A stretch of 64,000 bases of DNA from Centroberyx gerrardi. Lineage: Eukaryota > Chordata > Actinopteri > Beryciformes > Berycidae. This document shows, one piece after another, positions 10,998 through 24,326 of the stretch. The notes under the pieces are model-generated. The model searched no databases. It had not been told where the DNA came from and worked only from the letters and a program-made list of their open reading frames with translations. Location of the stretch: the NCBI RefSeq assembly GCF_048128805.1, contig NC_135998.1, forward strand, positions 14,917,656 through 14,981,655. The letters run 5' to 3'. The translations under genes were made by a program, and so were the position numbers. The first letter of the stretch is position 1; each line of letters starts with the position of its first letter.

Positions 10998-13728
10998 CTA
11001 GAAGATTTCGGGGCATTGGCTCCAGTCCTGTCTGTCTTTGGCCTCCCAGTAGCCGCCCCTGTAGACATAGGTGCTGTCCCCTGTTGCATCGTCCGTCCTC
11101 TTCTCAAACCACAGCGGCTGGTAGCCCTCGATGTCCTGGCCTACGGGGCGACACACATGCACAAGTTTCTTAACACATCCTTTAAGCATACAGTCATAGC
11201 CACTTTATTAGGTACGCCTATCTAGTACTGGCTGTTTATCTGTTGCTACAGCCCATTTACCATAAGAGCCAAAAACTTGTGTGTTGTGAGATGCCCTTCT
11301 GCACCCCACTATTGTAAAGAGCTGTTATTGGAGCATTTGCGGCCTTTCTGTTAGCTTGAACCAGTCTGCCCATTCTCCTCTGACCTCTCTCATTAACAAG
11401 CTGTTTTCAGCCACAGAACTGACGCTCACTGGATGGTTTTTGTTTTTCGCACCATTCTCTGTAAACTCTAGAGACTGTAGTGTGTGAAAATCCCAGGAGG
11501 GCAGCTGCTGAACCGCCACGTCTGGCACCAACAATCACACCACATTCAAAGTCGCTTAGATCACGCACCTTGTCCATTCTAATGTTTGGTCAAACAAAAA
11601 AATAAACCACTTCACCATGGCTGATTATCAAATCCAGGAATGCCAAGTCGATACTTGTGTCCTTGTGGATAAAGTTCTTCCCGAGTTGTCTTGGGGAGAA
11701 CGATCTTCTTATGAAAGTAAGCACAGAGAAGCTTCCTTACAGTTTGAGATGGACTGTGTGCTTCACGTTGCACGCGTGATCAATTAAGACACACAGCTGT
11801 TAATTTTCCCACCTGTTAACCGACTCTGTACTGTAGACTACAGCGTTGCTCAGACGTGATGTCGCAATGAATCTTGGGGCTTTCAATTCGTTCTCATCCG
11901 TCAAGTCACCATCCGATGCATCCTTGATATTTTGAGGTTGCCAAGGAAACTTCCGGGTTTTCTATGCGTCGTCCGTCCTGTCGTTCTTTTGTTTGGAATC
12001 GTGCTTTGGCGGTTAGATATTACGTAAAACATGTCACGTCATGGAGGACACAAGAGCGCAAATTGATAATCAGCCCATGTCTGCATGCTTTACATATTGA
12101 GTTGCTGCCACATGATTAGCTGTTTAGAGGAGCAGATTATGTGTGTACCTAATAAAGTGGCCGGTGTATTTCCAAAATATCACAAGCTCTTTGCCCTTTG
12201 AGAGGTACCAGGCAGTATCTATCTCTATCATCTTTATTCCTCTTTCTTGCTCTTGTTCCTCTCCCTCTACTCACCTTCCTCCAGGGCCTGGTTGGCCTGT
12301 GCCTCCCTCCGTTTCCTCTCCAGCCTCTGTCGCTCCTCTAGACGCTGTTTCTGGGCATTCGCTTCATCCCACAGTCCCGCCTCCATCAGCCGCTGGTCCG
12401 GCCTCAGACGGCTGTCAGTGGGCGCCACACCTTCTTCTGGCTCATTCAGGGTCAGAGCGAGCGAGGAGAAAAAGTGCATGTTCTCTGCGTTATCCCTGGA
12501 GAATGAAAGACAGAAGACACACAACTTATTGAGACACAGGTCAGAGATATAGGAGGGGAAGGGGAAACATTAAAGAAGATGAACACTGATCAAGGAGGGG
12601 GGGGTGGGGGCTAGTTTGAAATTCCCATACGCAATCTTTAAGATGAGGTGGAAATGAGGTGGACACGATGTACTTACGGGAGAGGATATTTCTTCCACAA
12701 CAGTTTGGGTGGCAGAGTCTGATAAACAGTCTTTTGTTTGCCTTCAGACCCTCCGCACCCTTGGCTGCTGTCCACTATTTTGGCACTCTCCATCTTGTCG
12801 TCCCAGGTTCCCGACAGGATATAATGGGCTGTGCCCTCTCTGTCCTCTACCACACCTGTCACCTGCAGAGAAGACAGCAGACAGGAGAATATGAGTTACC
12901 TGTATCCTCTGAAAGCTGCGTACTGACACGCTCACAGCTGGATACTATTTTAGATCTTTTTTTTGGACTGTTCCAATGAATGTTAATAGTTTATAGTATA
13001 CTTTACAGAGAGGGAAAGTCATAGTGTCATGTCATGTTTGGTGGTTATATTCAAAACTTAGTGAGAAAAGCTTTGTTTGATTTAAAATTATATTACAGAG
13101 TACACTGAATTAAAAATGACAGGATTCCATTTCCACGCAAAACCAATATTTCTTTATTGTTTGTAATTACCTGGGCAGCTAAAGACAAAATATACTTTTT
13201 GCAATGTTATAGTGCAATAAACATTATTGTAGGTTATAGTTTATAACCTTATCTATTCAAAAACAACTGCTCTGCTGAAGTTCTCATAGTTCTCAAAGTA
13301 TTGCTAGTACTTTACATATTTAAATTATATGAATGAGGATTTAATTTGAAAAAACAATGTTCTACACCCCATGTTTTTTCACTTACAGTTAAAAAATGAT
13401 CAAAACTGATGATATGATAGTGTTCAAAAAATTACATCAGCATATTCAAGTGAAATGATGGAATTAATTCCATTACTGCCTGCAGTCAAATGTGGTCCTT
13501 TTCATGTTACAGTGTAACACCACAAATGCAGATATCTGGGAGTATCTTCTAAACATTGCAAGTTAATTTTCTTTTCGATAATCCAAAAATATGACAAAAA
13601 AAAACATCGGAGTTGATCATCCAAACAAATTCAGTAAAGTATACCCCTTTTTGAGTGAACAAAAAACAAATGTCTTATAGCTTACATATTACTACATTAT
13701 TAAGATGGCACTAAAAATGTATATATAC

Positions 13729-13775
<47 letters not shown>

Positions 13776-14316
13776 GACCACTAAAGAAACCTGTCCACAT
13801 CTGAATGCCAAATACACATTGTAGATCTATAGATTTGTTTTTTTCTTGCTTTAAATTGCCACAGAAGAAACATAAAGTTATTACTACAGGAATTTCTGAC
13901 ATGCCATTACTTTCAACAAGGACCCCTGCCTCTTAGCAACATGAACACATGTAAATGCTTGCCTTTCTGGCAAATGTAAAAAACATGGGTGAATTTCTTA
14001 GGAATAAACAGTCAGCAGAGATACCAGTTGTCACTTTCCCTCCCCAAACTCCCTCCACTACAGAATGAAACAGTCCAACAGACTTACTTTACGTGGGACT
14101 TCTCTGGAGAAGTAGCTATAGGGGGAGAACTTGAGGTGGCAGGTGTCCTTGGTGGTGTTGTTGACTACTTCAATGTCTCCAGACTACAGACAGCAAGAGA
14201 GAGACAAACAGAAGAAGAAATGCATATGTGACTGAAGAGAAGTGTCTGATGAACCAAAGTGCTTTCCCTCAGTAACACAACACACCCTTTCTCTCTCTTT
14301 CTCATTTGGAAAACAT

Positions 14317-14354
<38 letters not shown>

Positions 14355-14371
14355 AGACATGCACAGGGACA

Positions 14372-14413
<42 letters not shown>

Positions 14414-15951
14414 TGCACATGCACAGGGACACACTTTCTTTCAGAGACACACACTAGTATCACATGCACTTTAATTTGATTTCCTTTGTTACCTGAGTTT
14501 GTTACCTGTTGATTTGTTTTCATTTGTGTTTCTTTTGAGGTGAAATGTTTTTATGAGCGCTGTAGTTTTTTACATGTCAAATTTCTACTGTGTTTTGTCA
14601 TTTAAATGTGCAAGTAAATAAACTAGTCTAAAAACACAAGCACACACACACAATTTAGATAGAACAAATCTGATATCACATTAAAAATCCCATTATTAAC
14701 CATGAGACTGACGCAAGAAAAGTGATTGGTTGTGTTTCACAAAACTCTGAACATAAATAGAGCAGGATCATAAAAATTCTATCTTCCATTCAACAGACAC
14801 TGTACACACAGCAGGGGAAGACCAGGGGAGCACACATCCCCACACACACACACTGCACTGAGTATGAGAGAGTAACACACCTGATCAATCCACAGCTTCC
14901 CTACGATAATGTTGTGTACCGTTGAGGTGACTTTGCCCCACACATAGTGGTTTCCACTGGAGTGGAACTGCAGGTGAATGTATCCTACAGTGAAGGAAAA
15001 GAAGACACACAGTTTTCAAAAATGTGCAAAACACAATTCTGTTCTCACTTAAAAATGGTAAATGTTCTTCATGTTCTAACAGATATTTCATGTGGATTGC
15101 AAAGATTATATTTGGATGGCCGTTTGGCAGGACCTTGTACCGCATGCCAAGCTTTGCATGTTTCTTGTATGACGTATGTCAGTAAGTCCTGTATTACTTG
15201 TACCCAGAGGGGGAAATTAACACCAGCCACCAGTCAGATGCTCGTAAATTTTGCCTGTGGCTGGTAATATAATAATAATAAACTCTATTTCTATAGGACT
15301 TTTCAAAACAGAGTTACAAAGTGCTTTACAAGTATGAACCAAAATAAAAAACAAACAATAGAATAAAAACAATTCAGCACTGAAATAAAACACAATAAAT
15401 AAAATACAGAATACAATAAAATAAGGGGGGGGGGGGGGGGGGGGTTACAAAAGTGTGGTGGTAACGTTACCTAATCAACCCACAACATTTGGAATTTATA
15501 ATCTATTTTAAAAAATTAGTTGGCTTGTGAAATAATTCAAATAGTCAGTGACTGCTGGAAGAAAGCTCAGTTTCCTACCCTGTTTTTAATTCGTATTTGT
15601 GATCTATTGATTGTCAGCATTAATTGCATCAAGGTTAATTCCTGAGTGATTGTGATTCTTACCCAGCGGCATGACAGAAATATATTTCCCACGGAACTTG
15701 CTATCAATAGTGATCTCCTGCCATAGGGTCCATCCGCGCTGTGACGTCACATGGTGGGCGGCAGCGGGGGGGTGATGACTGACCTGAGGGCGAACGGGAT
15801 CAGCTGGCATCAGCAGAAGCATTTACCCGCAGCTGTCATCTATTTTCATGCAAAGAATGATCCACCAAATCTATGTATGTGTTTGTTCTTCACTGTGTTT
15901 TTGTCTATATATGTGTATGTGAGTCTATGTGTCTGTAAGGGGGAACAGCAA

Positions 15952-15988
<37 letters not shown>

Positions 15989-18900
15989 TAGGCTTGACAG
16001 GATGTGTGTGTATGTGTGCGTCTGTGTACATACAGTATACAGGTGTGTACCGTATGTGTGTCTGTCTTTGTGTCACCTGCTCAGAGATGGAGCGATAGCC
16101 ATACTCCTCCAGGCGGTCCAGCTCGTAGGTCTCCCCCAGGAGAGGGTTGAAGGGCTTGGCCGTGCGATGGACCGTGGTGGAGTAGGAGGAGACAGAAAAG
16201 GCGGCCACCAGGCACATCTGCTCCAGGGAGGAGTCACAGCGAGCCGCCCGGTCCAGAAGCTCGCTATACTCTAGATCCTCAGTCAAGCGCTGCAGCATTG
16301 ACAAAGGCTCATTGAAGTTTACCTGCAGATACAGACACAAGAACAAACAACAACAGTTCAACAATTATAATATCCATCCACTCACAATTCAAATGTCACA
16401 AAAACTATATTACAACCAGATTATAAGGTTTGCATTTACAGGCATGGGTATCTTGGACAGCTCTTTGCCAATACAGTTCTTCATGATGCTCCACAGGTTG
16501 AGGGAGTAATTGGGTTTGTCAGGAATACGGCTGCGCCTTGTTCTTCGTAGCTGCATGTGGTTTGTGCCTGAGGAGTCCTGAAAAAAAGGATAACAGCACA
16601 AAATATGAGTTAACAAGTTCAGGTTTTTGTAAGAGCTGGAACACACAAAGAGATAGTAGTCTATTCTTGTTAATATATAGGTAAGAAAAGCCTGATTACG
16701 TTTAAATCAAGTTTTTTAGTGTGTGGGTGCATATGGGTGTATGTGTGTGCGGCAACAGCAACATTATGTGCCTAATAGCTGGTTCTTGGCAGATAAAAGT
16801 GAGTAAAAGGTTACATTTACTTGATCAAGATCAGCATGCCGAGGACCTACATTCTCATTGTGGGTCCAGTCATTCGGCATTCCTCCACTCATCATACTCT
16901 GATTACTTCCTGAGCGCCTGAGAGAAAGCAACAGACTGTAATTACAGTTATCACAGGAATAGTGCTACAGGCTCAACCAAAATACAGAGATGAGGTCTCA
17001 CTTGTGCTGTATGTGGTCACTCGCAGTCACAGTTATGAATGCAGGGGATTCCTCCATGGCATCGAAGAACTCTGCGTCCTCATTCTCATCACTGGCGTCG
17101 CCCTCCTGAGTCCTCTCCACACCTACTGCGACAGACACGCGACGACGAGACGGTTTCGCTTTTGTGTTCCAGTTACACATGAATCTATGCATAACACAGC
17201 TATAAATAAATGTACTATAAATCGAGACATTTTAAAGTCAAAATGAGCCAGACCACAGTGACATCAGTGCATCGCTACAACTGACCAGAAGAGGGCCATA
17301 TTCCTATTCTCTGATATCATACCCACAACACCGCTCTGAGGAGCAGGGAGGAGAAAGAGAGAGTGGGAGAGAAGCGTCTCACCTGTATACGTGCTGGGAT
17401 TCTCCCTCCAGGCTCTCTCTAAGCTGTTGTGCTGTTTGGCTAGCTGCTCAATGGTCTCCTCCAAATGATGACGCTGTTCCCTCTCATACTGCAGGCTCTT
17501 TTGCCACCTCCGGCTGTGTGTTTCTGCGATGTCCAGAAAGTCACGACACGCCTGAGGTGTGAACATCAAAAGATCCATGCGGAAAAGTGACAACTGCAGT
17601 TATCAGTCTCCCCATTACAGTGATTATTGCTGTATCAACCAGAGCAGCAGAGTGGCTCACATTTGAGTAAACTCACATTGATCATAGCATTGGAGGTGAT
17701 GCGGAACAGAGTAGCACGCTCATTAACAGCTTTCAGTTTGTCTGTGCTGTCGGTGGATCCGCGCAGGTCCTCGAGTTCACTGAGGGAGCGCTGGAGGGCG
17801 GCGCCGTGCTTGCCTATCAGCTCATTACAGGTGCTCAGGTCATCCAGTTTACTGGCCAGAGTCTTGAGCACCCCTTGGGTCAGGGCACGGTCCTCCTGCG
17901 GCACGGGACCCTCATCTCCTGAGTCATCTTCTCACAAAATTGAAGGAGAAAGGTAGGTCATCCATCCAGTGCTCAATCACATTCAATTTTACATTCTGTA
18001 CAACCAACTCAGTCACACGCACATAAATTACAAGTGACGCATAATTATACTGTACGCCATACTGTCCCAAGTTATTTTTCAGGTACGTAACAGACATACC
18101 ATTATAGATGTTTATGGTGGTGAAAAACAGATACAGTATAAGGGAAGTTAGTGTCTCATCAGATTCAGAAAGATGCAAAGACATTTGAAATAATCTCATT
18201 TCGGATTGAAACTAATTGAGAGTGTCAGTGGAGAATGGAGGGAGAAAGATAATAACTCTTCACACCCTGATCCCCCTACTCCCCCCTTATACTAGCAGAA
18301 AGCTGTGAATGAACACGGTTGCCCTGGAAACGTAGGCCTGTGCAATTGGGAGGCCAGGCTATTTTTAGCAGCAGAGAAAAAAGATGACGCACTACCCTTT
18401 TCCTCCTCTCGCTCTCCCATGTTGGCATGAGCTGAGCCATCAGTCTCAGGCATTTGAGAGGGAGGGCAGGGAGACTGGCCTAATAGCCAGGCACCAGAAA
18501 AGACATATTCCATCAGAGAAATTACTACATTAACTTGAGGCGCCTTAATAGAAGGGATGCTGTAGCACACAGAATGGCTTTGAGACAGACTCTCAGGGTA
18601 AGGGGACATTGGTGTGAAAGATCACCTTTTGGATTTAGCCACCTGGAATAGTGACAGTAATTTGAAAATTATGAACTCGGTGTGAAAGATGTTAGTACAC
18701 ACATAGGCCATGCCTGGTTCCTGACTCTGGGCAGCTGTAAATGTCAACATAAGTACTTTAAAATGCTGCTGACTCCATCTTATGTAATCACACAGTTCTA
18801 GGTCAAAACCATACATCCTTGTTTCTTGTCTGCTTCAGGAAACACTTAGTTGTGTTGATGTGTAAACTGAAATCTCCCAAGCAGGTTGGCTGAATCTAGA

Positions 18901-20752
18901 CCAGTGACAGCATTGCCTTTGAGCCCCAAAGCAAGGAGAGCAACTTCCATGCTGTATAAGAGGGAAATAGGGAAATAAAAACAATCAGGGCAAACTGGAT
19001 TAGTAAAGTCTCAGGAGGAGAAGATTAAAATGAGAGTGAAAACTCCTTCAGGCATCTATAATGGTTTCATGACCTATATACAGGAGAGAGAGAGACCTTT
19101 CTTGACTTGTAGATAGTGTTCAAGGTATTATGGCACTAGGTTATGTATTAGAAATCTGGGTCCAGCTGCCATCAAACATGTTTTCATGGAAGTACACCAC
19201 TTCCAAGGGAAATAAGTATGCTGCTACCAGACCCATAATATCCACTCATGGAATAATGTAGATACAGGGGAAAGGCATGCTGGTATTTGTGAGTTATATT
19301 GTAAACAGGACCAGGGAGAGTCTGAGACAAACTGGTGACTCATCCTTGAATCACTGAAACACACCCACAGTTGATGGAGGGAGAATCAATATGGAGAGAG
19401 AGAGAGCGAGAATGGGAATATGGAAAGATAAATTGAAAGTCAAAATAATTAGGAGATGCAGAGTAAGCTTCTGCAATACAGATGTAGCAATCAAAGTCCT
19501 GCTTTTACCGCAAGCTTGCTGCAGCACAGCCTCTGCTAGCAGATTTATTTGGATTCACCCTCACACACTCATTAGTTCACTTTTCACCTTCCAGTGGAAT
19601 GGTCTGGTGACAAGCTGTTGGAGAGACTTGAGTTTTGCCTTACAATATGCCTATTCCCTATCGTTACTCCAAAGCATTTGAAAGAAGATAACCTGTAGTG
19701 GCTACAGAATTTACTATTGCACGATGGAAAGCGGATACATGGCTGATAACTTCTAAAACATCTACTTGATTACTGTTGTTCCGATCCAATTTAGCCAATC
19801 AATATGCCCACTTCACCAAAACACGTATTTGTGTGTGCGCATGCACAGACAAACCCAAATCAGTAAACCTGTGGAAACCTGTAGGGAGAAGACTGTAAAG
19901 TAACAATCTTTGTTACTAATTTGGAAACCAAAATAAAAAAATAAAATATACACTTCCTTGGTCAGATTATAAATCTATGATTAAAGTCATTATACAGTCA
20001 AGCCAAAACATAACAGTCAAATAAGTAGGCTGCTCTAACAAAAACAATCAATACACCATCTACAACCACTGGGACTTCAGTACTGCAAACACTCTTTCTG
20101 AACCGTGGGAAACCTCAGCAAGAGAGGAAGGCTAAGTAAAACCTTCTAAATGGTCTCACCCATTTAAATCCTGTTTAGTGTCTTAGCTTTAATCACTACT
20201 AGTGTCTGGTAAGGCAAAGTCCAGTGCTATACAAAGAAACAGACATACACTTCACACAACACGCATGCTCCTCATTTGGCTTTAGCAACACGGACAGAAT
20301 TACAGAGATCTTTAAAATTGATTTGCATATTGCAGGTGCAAACCTTTTAGACAGCGTAAGAGGCACTGAGCACTTACAGACACATCCCTCTTATGGATGA
20401 TGCCTCCAGTAGCTGGGTCATATTCTCTTAATTATGATAAAAAAGTATGATTCAAATCAGTCAGAGGCAAAAGAGAGAAATATGACACTTTCAATTAAAA
20501 GAGAGACTCACACAAAACAGTAGGGAACTGATAAGAGCTAGAGCTTCATTTTGTTCTGTTGTTCTGCAGTCACTTTGTGAATTATGGTCCCATGTTTTTA
20601 AAAATCTACTGCAATTCTGTCATAAGAGAAATCTAATCAGCATTACTACACAGACCTTTGCACAGAATACTGTAATAAGTCACTGCCAAACTTATTTAAC
20701 TCCATAAACACACACACACACTGCAACATTTACAAACACACGCACGTGCACG

Positions 20753-20792
<40 letters not shown>

Positions 20793-21097
20793 TTTCTATT
20801 GAAGCTTACTTCTCACTTTGCTCTTAGTAAAATTACAGGGAATAAATAGGTTACTTACAAGGTGAAACTCATTAAAAAGGCTGCTAATCTCTCCCTATTG
20901 TCCGTAGACTGTATGCAGAGATATATTTTCATAAGAATCTTTTCCCTCTTCACACCCTCTTGCTCTCTCTCTACCCCTCCTGTTACCAGAATGGGAGGAG
21001 GAGTCTAAAGGAAGGTCATTTCATTCAGCTCTGACTGTCGTCATACTGAAAGAAAGAGGGTGGGAGAAGGGAAACAGTGGGTGGGAGGTGGGGGGGT

Positions 21098-21128
<31 letters not shown>

Positions 21129-24100
21129 TGGTATGCATGCACATGTTTGCAAGAGAGGGAGAGAGAGCGAGAGACAGAAACAACCCACTGCACACCTTGC
21201 ATCATCTTTGCTCTTGGTTGTCTATTTTAAACATCCCTGAAGAGAAAATGAGGCTAGACAGTCGCAAGCAGAAAATGTCTGCCAGATGAGACCATGGATA
21301 GCAGCCGCTCACAAGGACACTGCAGAATCAAGAAATTATATATTATATGATATGATATATGTTATGTTATGATATATTATGTTACATTATTTTGTTATGA
21401 AATGACATGATATGATATGATGTTATGATATATGATATTATACATTATGTTATATGATATGATATACTGTATGTCATGATATTATATATTATGCTATGCT
21501 ATGTTATGTTATATTGTATTGTATTGAATTGTATTATATTCTATTATAGTATAGTATGAGGGGGAGGGGGACAAGGGAAGGTATGTTGTAAAAATTATGA
21601 CTATAACTAACTGAATAAATTAATCAGTAGACCTAGAACTAAGTAGCATGATGATTAAATGCTAATTTGTCACACACAGGCCCCAATGATCCATAATATC
21701 TTGAACACCACTACCCTCTTGTGGCCTGTTGTTTACATAACACTCATCGCTTTGGGGATGAAAAAGTGCAGACGTGCATTCAGGTAGTGGTTCTTGGTTG
21801 CATTAGCATGTATTGAGTACTTGATATTGTATTCTTTCTTGAATTCAGAGCTGGCTTTGTAATACGTTTTGAGTTGATATTATATTTAGTCAACCTCAAA
21901 CTTTATAGCCATCTATTCCCAAGTGAACTATGTTGTTCCTCTGGAGCGCTGTGATTTAAACATTACTTATTCTGGGACTTGCTGCAAGTTGTCAAAATTA
22001 TTGCCTGAAAGGAACAAGGACAAGGACAATCTATTACAAATAATGATGACACTGATTAGTTTGCATGCATTAATTAGGGATTGGATTTACAAGAATGTCT
22101 GTCAACACTGGCATATTTGTTAGAGTTAAAATTGATTAGGATCACGTAAGCAGAGGAACTTAAAGTAGAGTGCCACCCATTTTAAGAATTCACGGGGCGT
22201 CCTGGTGGTTCAGTGGTGTAAGGCGCATACCAAATAACTGTGACGTCCTGGGTTTGAATCCGACCCAAGACTTTTGTTGCATGTCACCCCCCTCTCTCCC
22301 AATCTTTCCTGTCTCTCTCTACTTTGAACTATCAAGGCGAAAATGCCAAAAATTCATTTCATTTGGGTGCAAGAACCCACACTATACATCTTATGGGTCA
22401 ACAAAGGCACTGTCCTATTCATTGTCTATGGAGCAGTGCCAGATTTTACATCCCACTGAAATCACAAATTTAAGGGATCTCTCTCTATCTTTAGGAAAGA
22501 GCAGTGCAATTTCACAAACACTGACTGAAATGTCCTGGGGCACAGGAATAACATCTGTGAATTCTTAAAATGGTTGCCCCTTTAAAGCCATAACTGATCA
22601 AAAATCACCACGAGACAGACAACACAGAGACAAAATAAGGTAAAACCGATTGATCAGGTAAAACAAGATTTCTTCACAACTGAATTTAGATTTGAAAAAA
22701 ACCCTTGATATCCCAACTGTCTACAACATGTGGGTCACACAGAAGTATCAACAAGCTGTCTTCACCTGAGTGATGCATCAAGTGAGTGGCATTGGCCTTG
22801 GCCTGCTGCAGGGCTGAGACCCAGCGCTGACACTCTCCATCCGAGGTGGCCTTCAGGTGGTAGCTCCGCCCCCCGCTGGTCAACACCAAGTGGCAGGTGT
22901 CACCCACCTCAATGTGTGCTGTTGCCATGGGAATGGTGCCACGGCAAGTGTGTGCCATCTCTGCCTGAGTCCTACAGGACACAAACATACGGAGAGGGAG
23001 AATAAACTGACCTAAATAAAGACTAGCCCTTAATAGAAATGTGTGGTAGCAGAAGATAAACTATTAAGCCACTCTGTTAAGTTCCATGCTGTTGTGCTCA
23101 CTTGCTGTGTCATGGCTCCAAAGCTACTGAGTGTTAGGAAATGAGAATACAGCATCCTTCCCTTTTTTAAAAAAAAAAAATTCTGCTCCACCACATGTTT
23201 ATTATACAAATAACGTTTCGACCTGAATTGTCGATGTTCAATTTATCATAACATACCACTGACCCAAGAATCTCATGTGCAAAAACCATAACATCAATAC
23301 AATATACAAAGGTACCATAGGCAAAAAATAAAATAAAAAATAAAAAAATAGGCCTACAAACTTGTAGTTTTTACAAACTAAAAAGTGCTATTTTTCCATA
23401 TTAGGGAGCCAAGGCACCAAGGCATATTAAAGCACATCAACACTGATTCAACCCAGGAGATAAAGTCAAAGAGGTAAAAAATTATATAAAAGGGGTGATG
23501 TCATATACAGTTAGTCATCATTGAAAGGTTTGTCAGGTGCTGTGTTTGTGACAATGACGTATAGGTATACTATTTAAATGGCATTGTCATTAATGAATAA
23601 TGCACCTTAGGAGAAACCAACCCAGGTCGAAACGTTGTTTGTATAATAAACTTTGGGTGGGGTAGAACTCTTGTCTGCGGATCTAACTTAGGCCTACTTT
23701 AAAATCATTGCGACTTTTCTTGTCCAGCACCAGTTGAAAAAACTGGATGTGCGTATCACAAGACATCTGAGTAAAAATACAGCCCTCTGTCCAGTCTTGT
23801 CTCTCTTTCTGTTTGAATGATATAGCAGAAAATAGGTAGGCCCAATGCACACGCACTTCTCCAGCGATGTGGAGGCGAGAAAAGCTTATTATCCGATGGC
23901 AAAATTATGATTAGCTAGGCTGCGGAGTCAGGTGAGAAAGAGCGCAAAAAGTAAACAACACTACATGAGTTAACAAATGTTGCCACTAAAACCGTCGATT
24001 ATTACCAACAAAAAAAAAACGTGGATAACAAATTTCATTATCACAAACTTTTCTGTCAATTTCTGTCATATTAAACGACTAAATGTAGCGTTAATGTTCG

Positions 24101-24326
24101 ACCATCGAACAGTTAACGTTAGCCGTGACGACAAAAGGATAAACTACAGTAAAGTTAACCGTTACCTGTAATATGACAGGAGGCCGTTGCTAAGGACGAA
24201 CCATCGCCGCTGGTAGCCCTTCAGGTAGTTGGTCCATTTAAAGAGCCAGCCTTTGCAGGTGTCCAAGCCAGGTAGACGGATCCCTGAGAGAGTCGGGGAG
24301 GGCAAACTCCTCACCAGCTCGTTCAT
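10998..24326 (-). CDS. osbp2: Oxysterol-binding protein 2 (PH-FFAT-ORD lipid transfer protein)
   Basis: OSBP-family proteins exchange sterol for PI4P between ER and Golgi/endosomal membranes. Fourteen exons read on this strand: 24326-24166, 22971-22766, 17927-17677, 17551-17383, 17125-17002, 16917-16821, 16577-16440, 16322-16077, 15783-15663, 14984-14881, 14183-14088, 12862-12678, 12495-12275, 11140-10998. Together they give 753 aa plus TAG with all phases matching. Seen in order: PH domain (about residues 25-120, [18 protein letters not shown]), coiled-coil region (150-250), FFAT motif EFFDAME (281-287) for VAP binding, and the ORD with signature EQVSHHPP (463-470). The ATG at 24326 is the first after an in-frame TAA. 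OSBP2 rather than OSBP is indicated by [19 protein letters not shown] and FITVTA. Human OSBP2 has a longer N-terminal isoform; no such upstream exon was found here. Intron 2 (4.8 kb) and intron 13 carry transposons. Confidence 0.96.
11191..12166 (-). mobile_element. Tc1/mariner-like element, defective, in osbp2 intron 13
   Basis: The left end CACTTTATTAGGTACGCC (11201-11218) and the right end GGTGTACCTAATAAAGTGG-type sequence (12143-12160) are inverted repeats of about 26 bp. TA dinucleotides flank both ends (11189-11190 and 12167-12168), the Tc1/mariner target-site duplication. Minus-strand translation of 11330-11560 gives broken frames resembling the DNA-binding half of a Tc1-type transposase (blocks such as [12 protein letters not shown] and [16 protein letters not shown]). 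The catalytic half is missing, so the copy cannot be autonomous. A second element interrupts it at 11620-12074. Confidence 0.85.
11620..12074. mobile_element. TIR element nested in the Tc1-like copy
   Basis: The 455-bp insert starts GCTGATTATCAAA and ends TTGATAATCAGC, and is flanked on both sides by CCATG (11615-11619 and 12075-12079), which looks like a 5-bp target-site duplication. Just inside each end there is also a shared CTTGTGTCCT word in inverted orientation. No transposase frame is present, so it is a non-autonomous element. The superfamily cannot be assigned from a 5-bp duplication and 12-bp ends alone. Confidence 0.75.
13715..13775. repeat. (TA)n tract in osbp2 intron 11
   Basis: Alternating TA/TG-interrupted repeat in an A/T-rich intron of about 1.2 kb (12863-14087). 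The rest of the intron shows nothing recognisable. Confidence 0.9.
14321..14410. repeat. Two (CA)n blocks in osbp2 intron 10
   Basis: CA repeats at about 14321-14352 and 14371-14408 are separated by a short AGAGACATGCACAGGGACAG spacer. The spacer-like word GCACAGGGACA recurs directly after the second block (14421-14431), so the whole unit may have arisen by local duplication. Confidence 0.9.
15264..15444 (-). repeat. LINE/SINE 3'-tail (minus) with A-rich DNA and a 20-G run
   Basis: Read on the minus strand, 15345-15264 is CTTGTAAAGCACTTTGTAACTCTGTTTTGAAAAGTCC followed by a TTATTATTA tail, the typical 3' end of L2-like LINEs and of SINEs that borrow it. Next to it are an A-rich stretch and 20 consecutive G at 15425-15444. 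It lies in osbp2 intron 9. The G run is a place where assembly length may be wrong. Confidence 0.6.
20755..21126. repeat. (CA)n and (TG)n microsatellites in osbp2 intron 2
   Basis: A CA block at 20755-20789 and a TG block at 21098-21126 sit 300 bases apart in opposite phase. They are low-complexity DNA inside the 4.8-kb intron 2. Confidence 0.9.
21335..21560. repeat. TATGATAT-type degenerate satellite in osbp2 intron 2
   Basis: About 220 bases consist almost only of short permutations of TATGATAT, TATGTTATG and TATATTATG, followed by GTATTGTATTGAATTG units. The pattern is a decayed tandem repeat of 5-10-base units. No function is inferred. Confidence 0.85.
22160..22585. mobile_element. TTAA-type MITE in osbp2 intron 2, carrying a SINE
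   Basis: The ends form an imperfect inverted repeat of about 35 bp whose inner 17 bases match exactly (CCATTTTAAGAATTCAC at 22177-22193 versus GTGAATTCTTAAAATGG at 22557-22573). TTAA stands at both outer edges (22160-22163 and 22582-22585), the target site of piggyBac- and Kolobok-type elements. There is no transposase frame. A tRNA-derived SINE interrupts it just inside the left repeat. Confidence 0.75.
22194..22352 (+). mobile_element. tRNA-derived SINE inserted in the MITE
   Basis: It begins GGGGCGTCCTGGTGGTTCAG, with an A-box-like TGGTTCAGTGG and, about 35 bases on, the B-box-like GGGTTTGAATCC. It continues with TTGTTGCATGTCACCCCCCT and a C/T-rich body, and ends AAAATGCCAAAAA, the layout of a common teleost SINE. 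AATTCA occurs on both sides (22187-22192 and about 22350-22355), a likely target-site duplication. Confidence 0.75.

Noticed and set aside
14165-14474. His/Thr- and Cys/Val-rich frames
   Set aside because: They are translations of CA/TG microsatellites, as are those near 10395-10676, 47753-48064, 52654-53053, 61493-61738 and 62273-62604.
22194-22270. tRNA gene
   Set aside because: A- and B-box-like words are present, but there are no acceptor/anticodon stems and a SINE body follows; the same holds for 3980-4062 and 59330-59350.
10998-24326. Naming the lipid-transfer gene osbp (OSBP1)
   Set aside because: [10 protein letters not shown], the FITVTA stretch after the FFAT motif, and linkage to slc35e4 point to osbp2.
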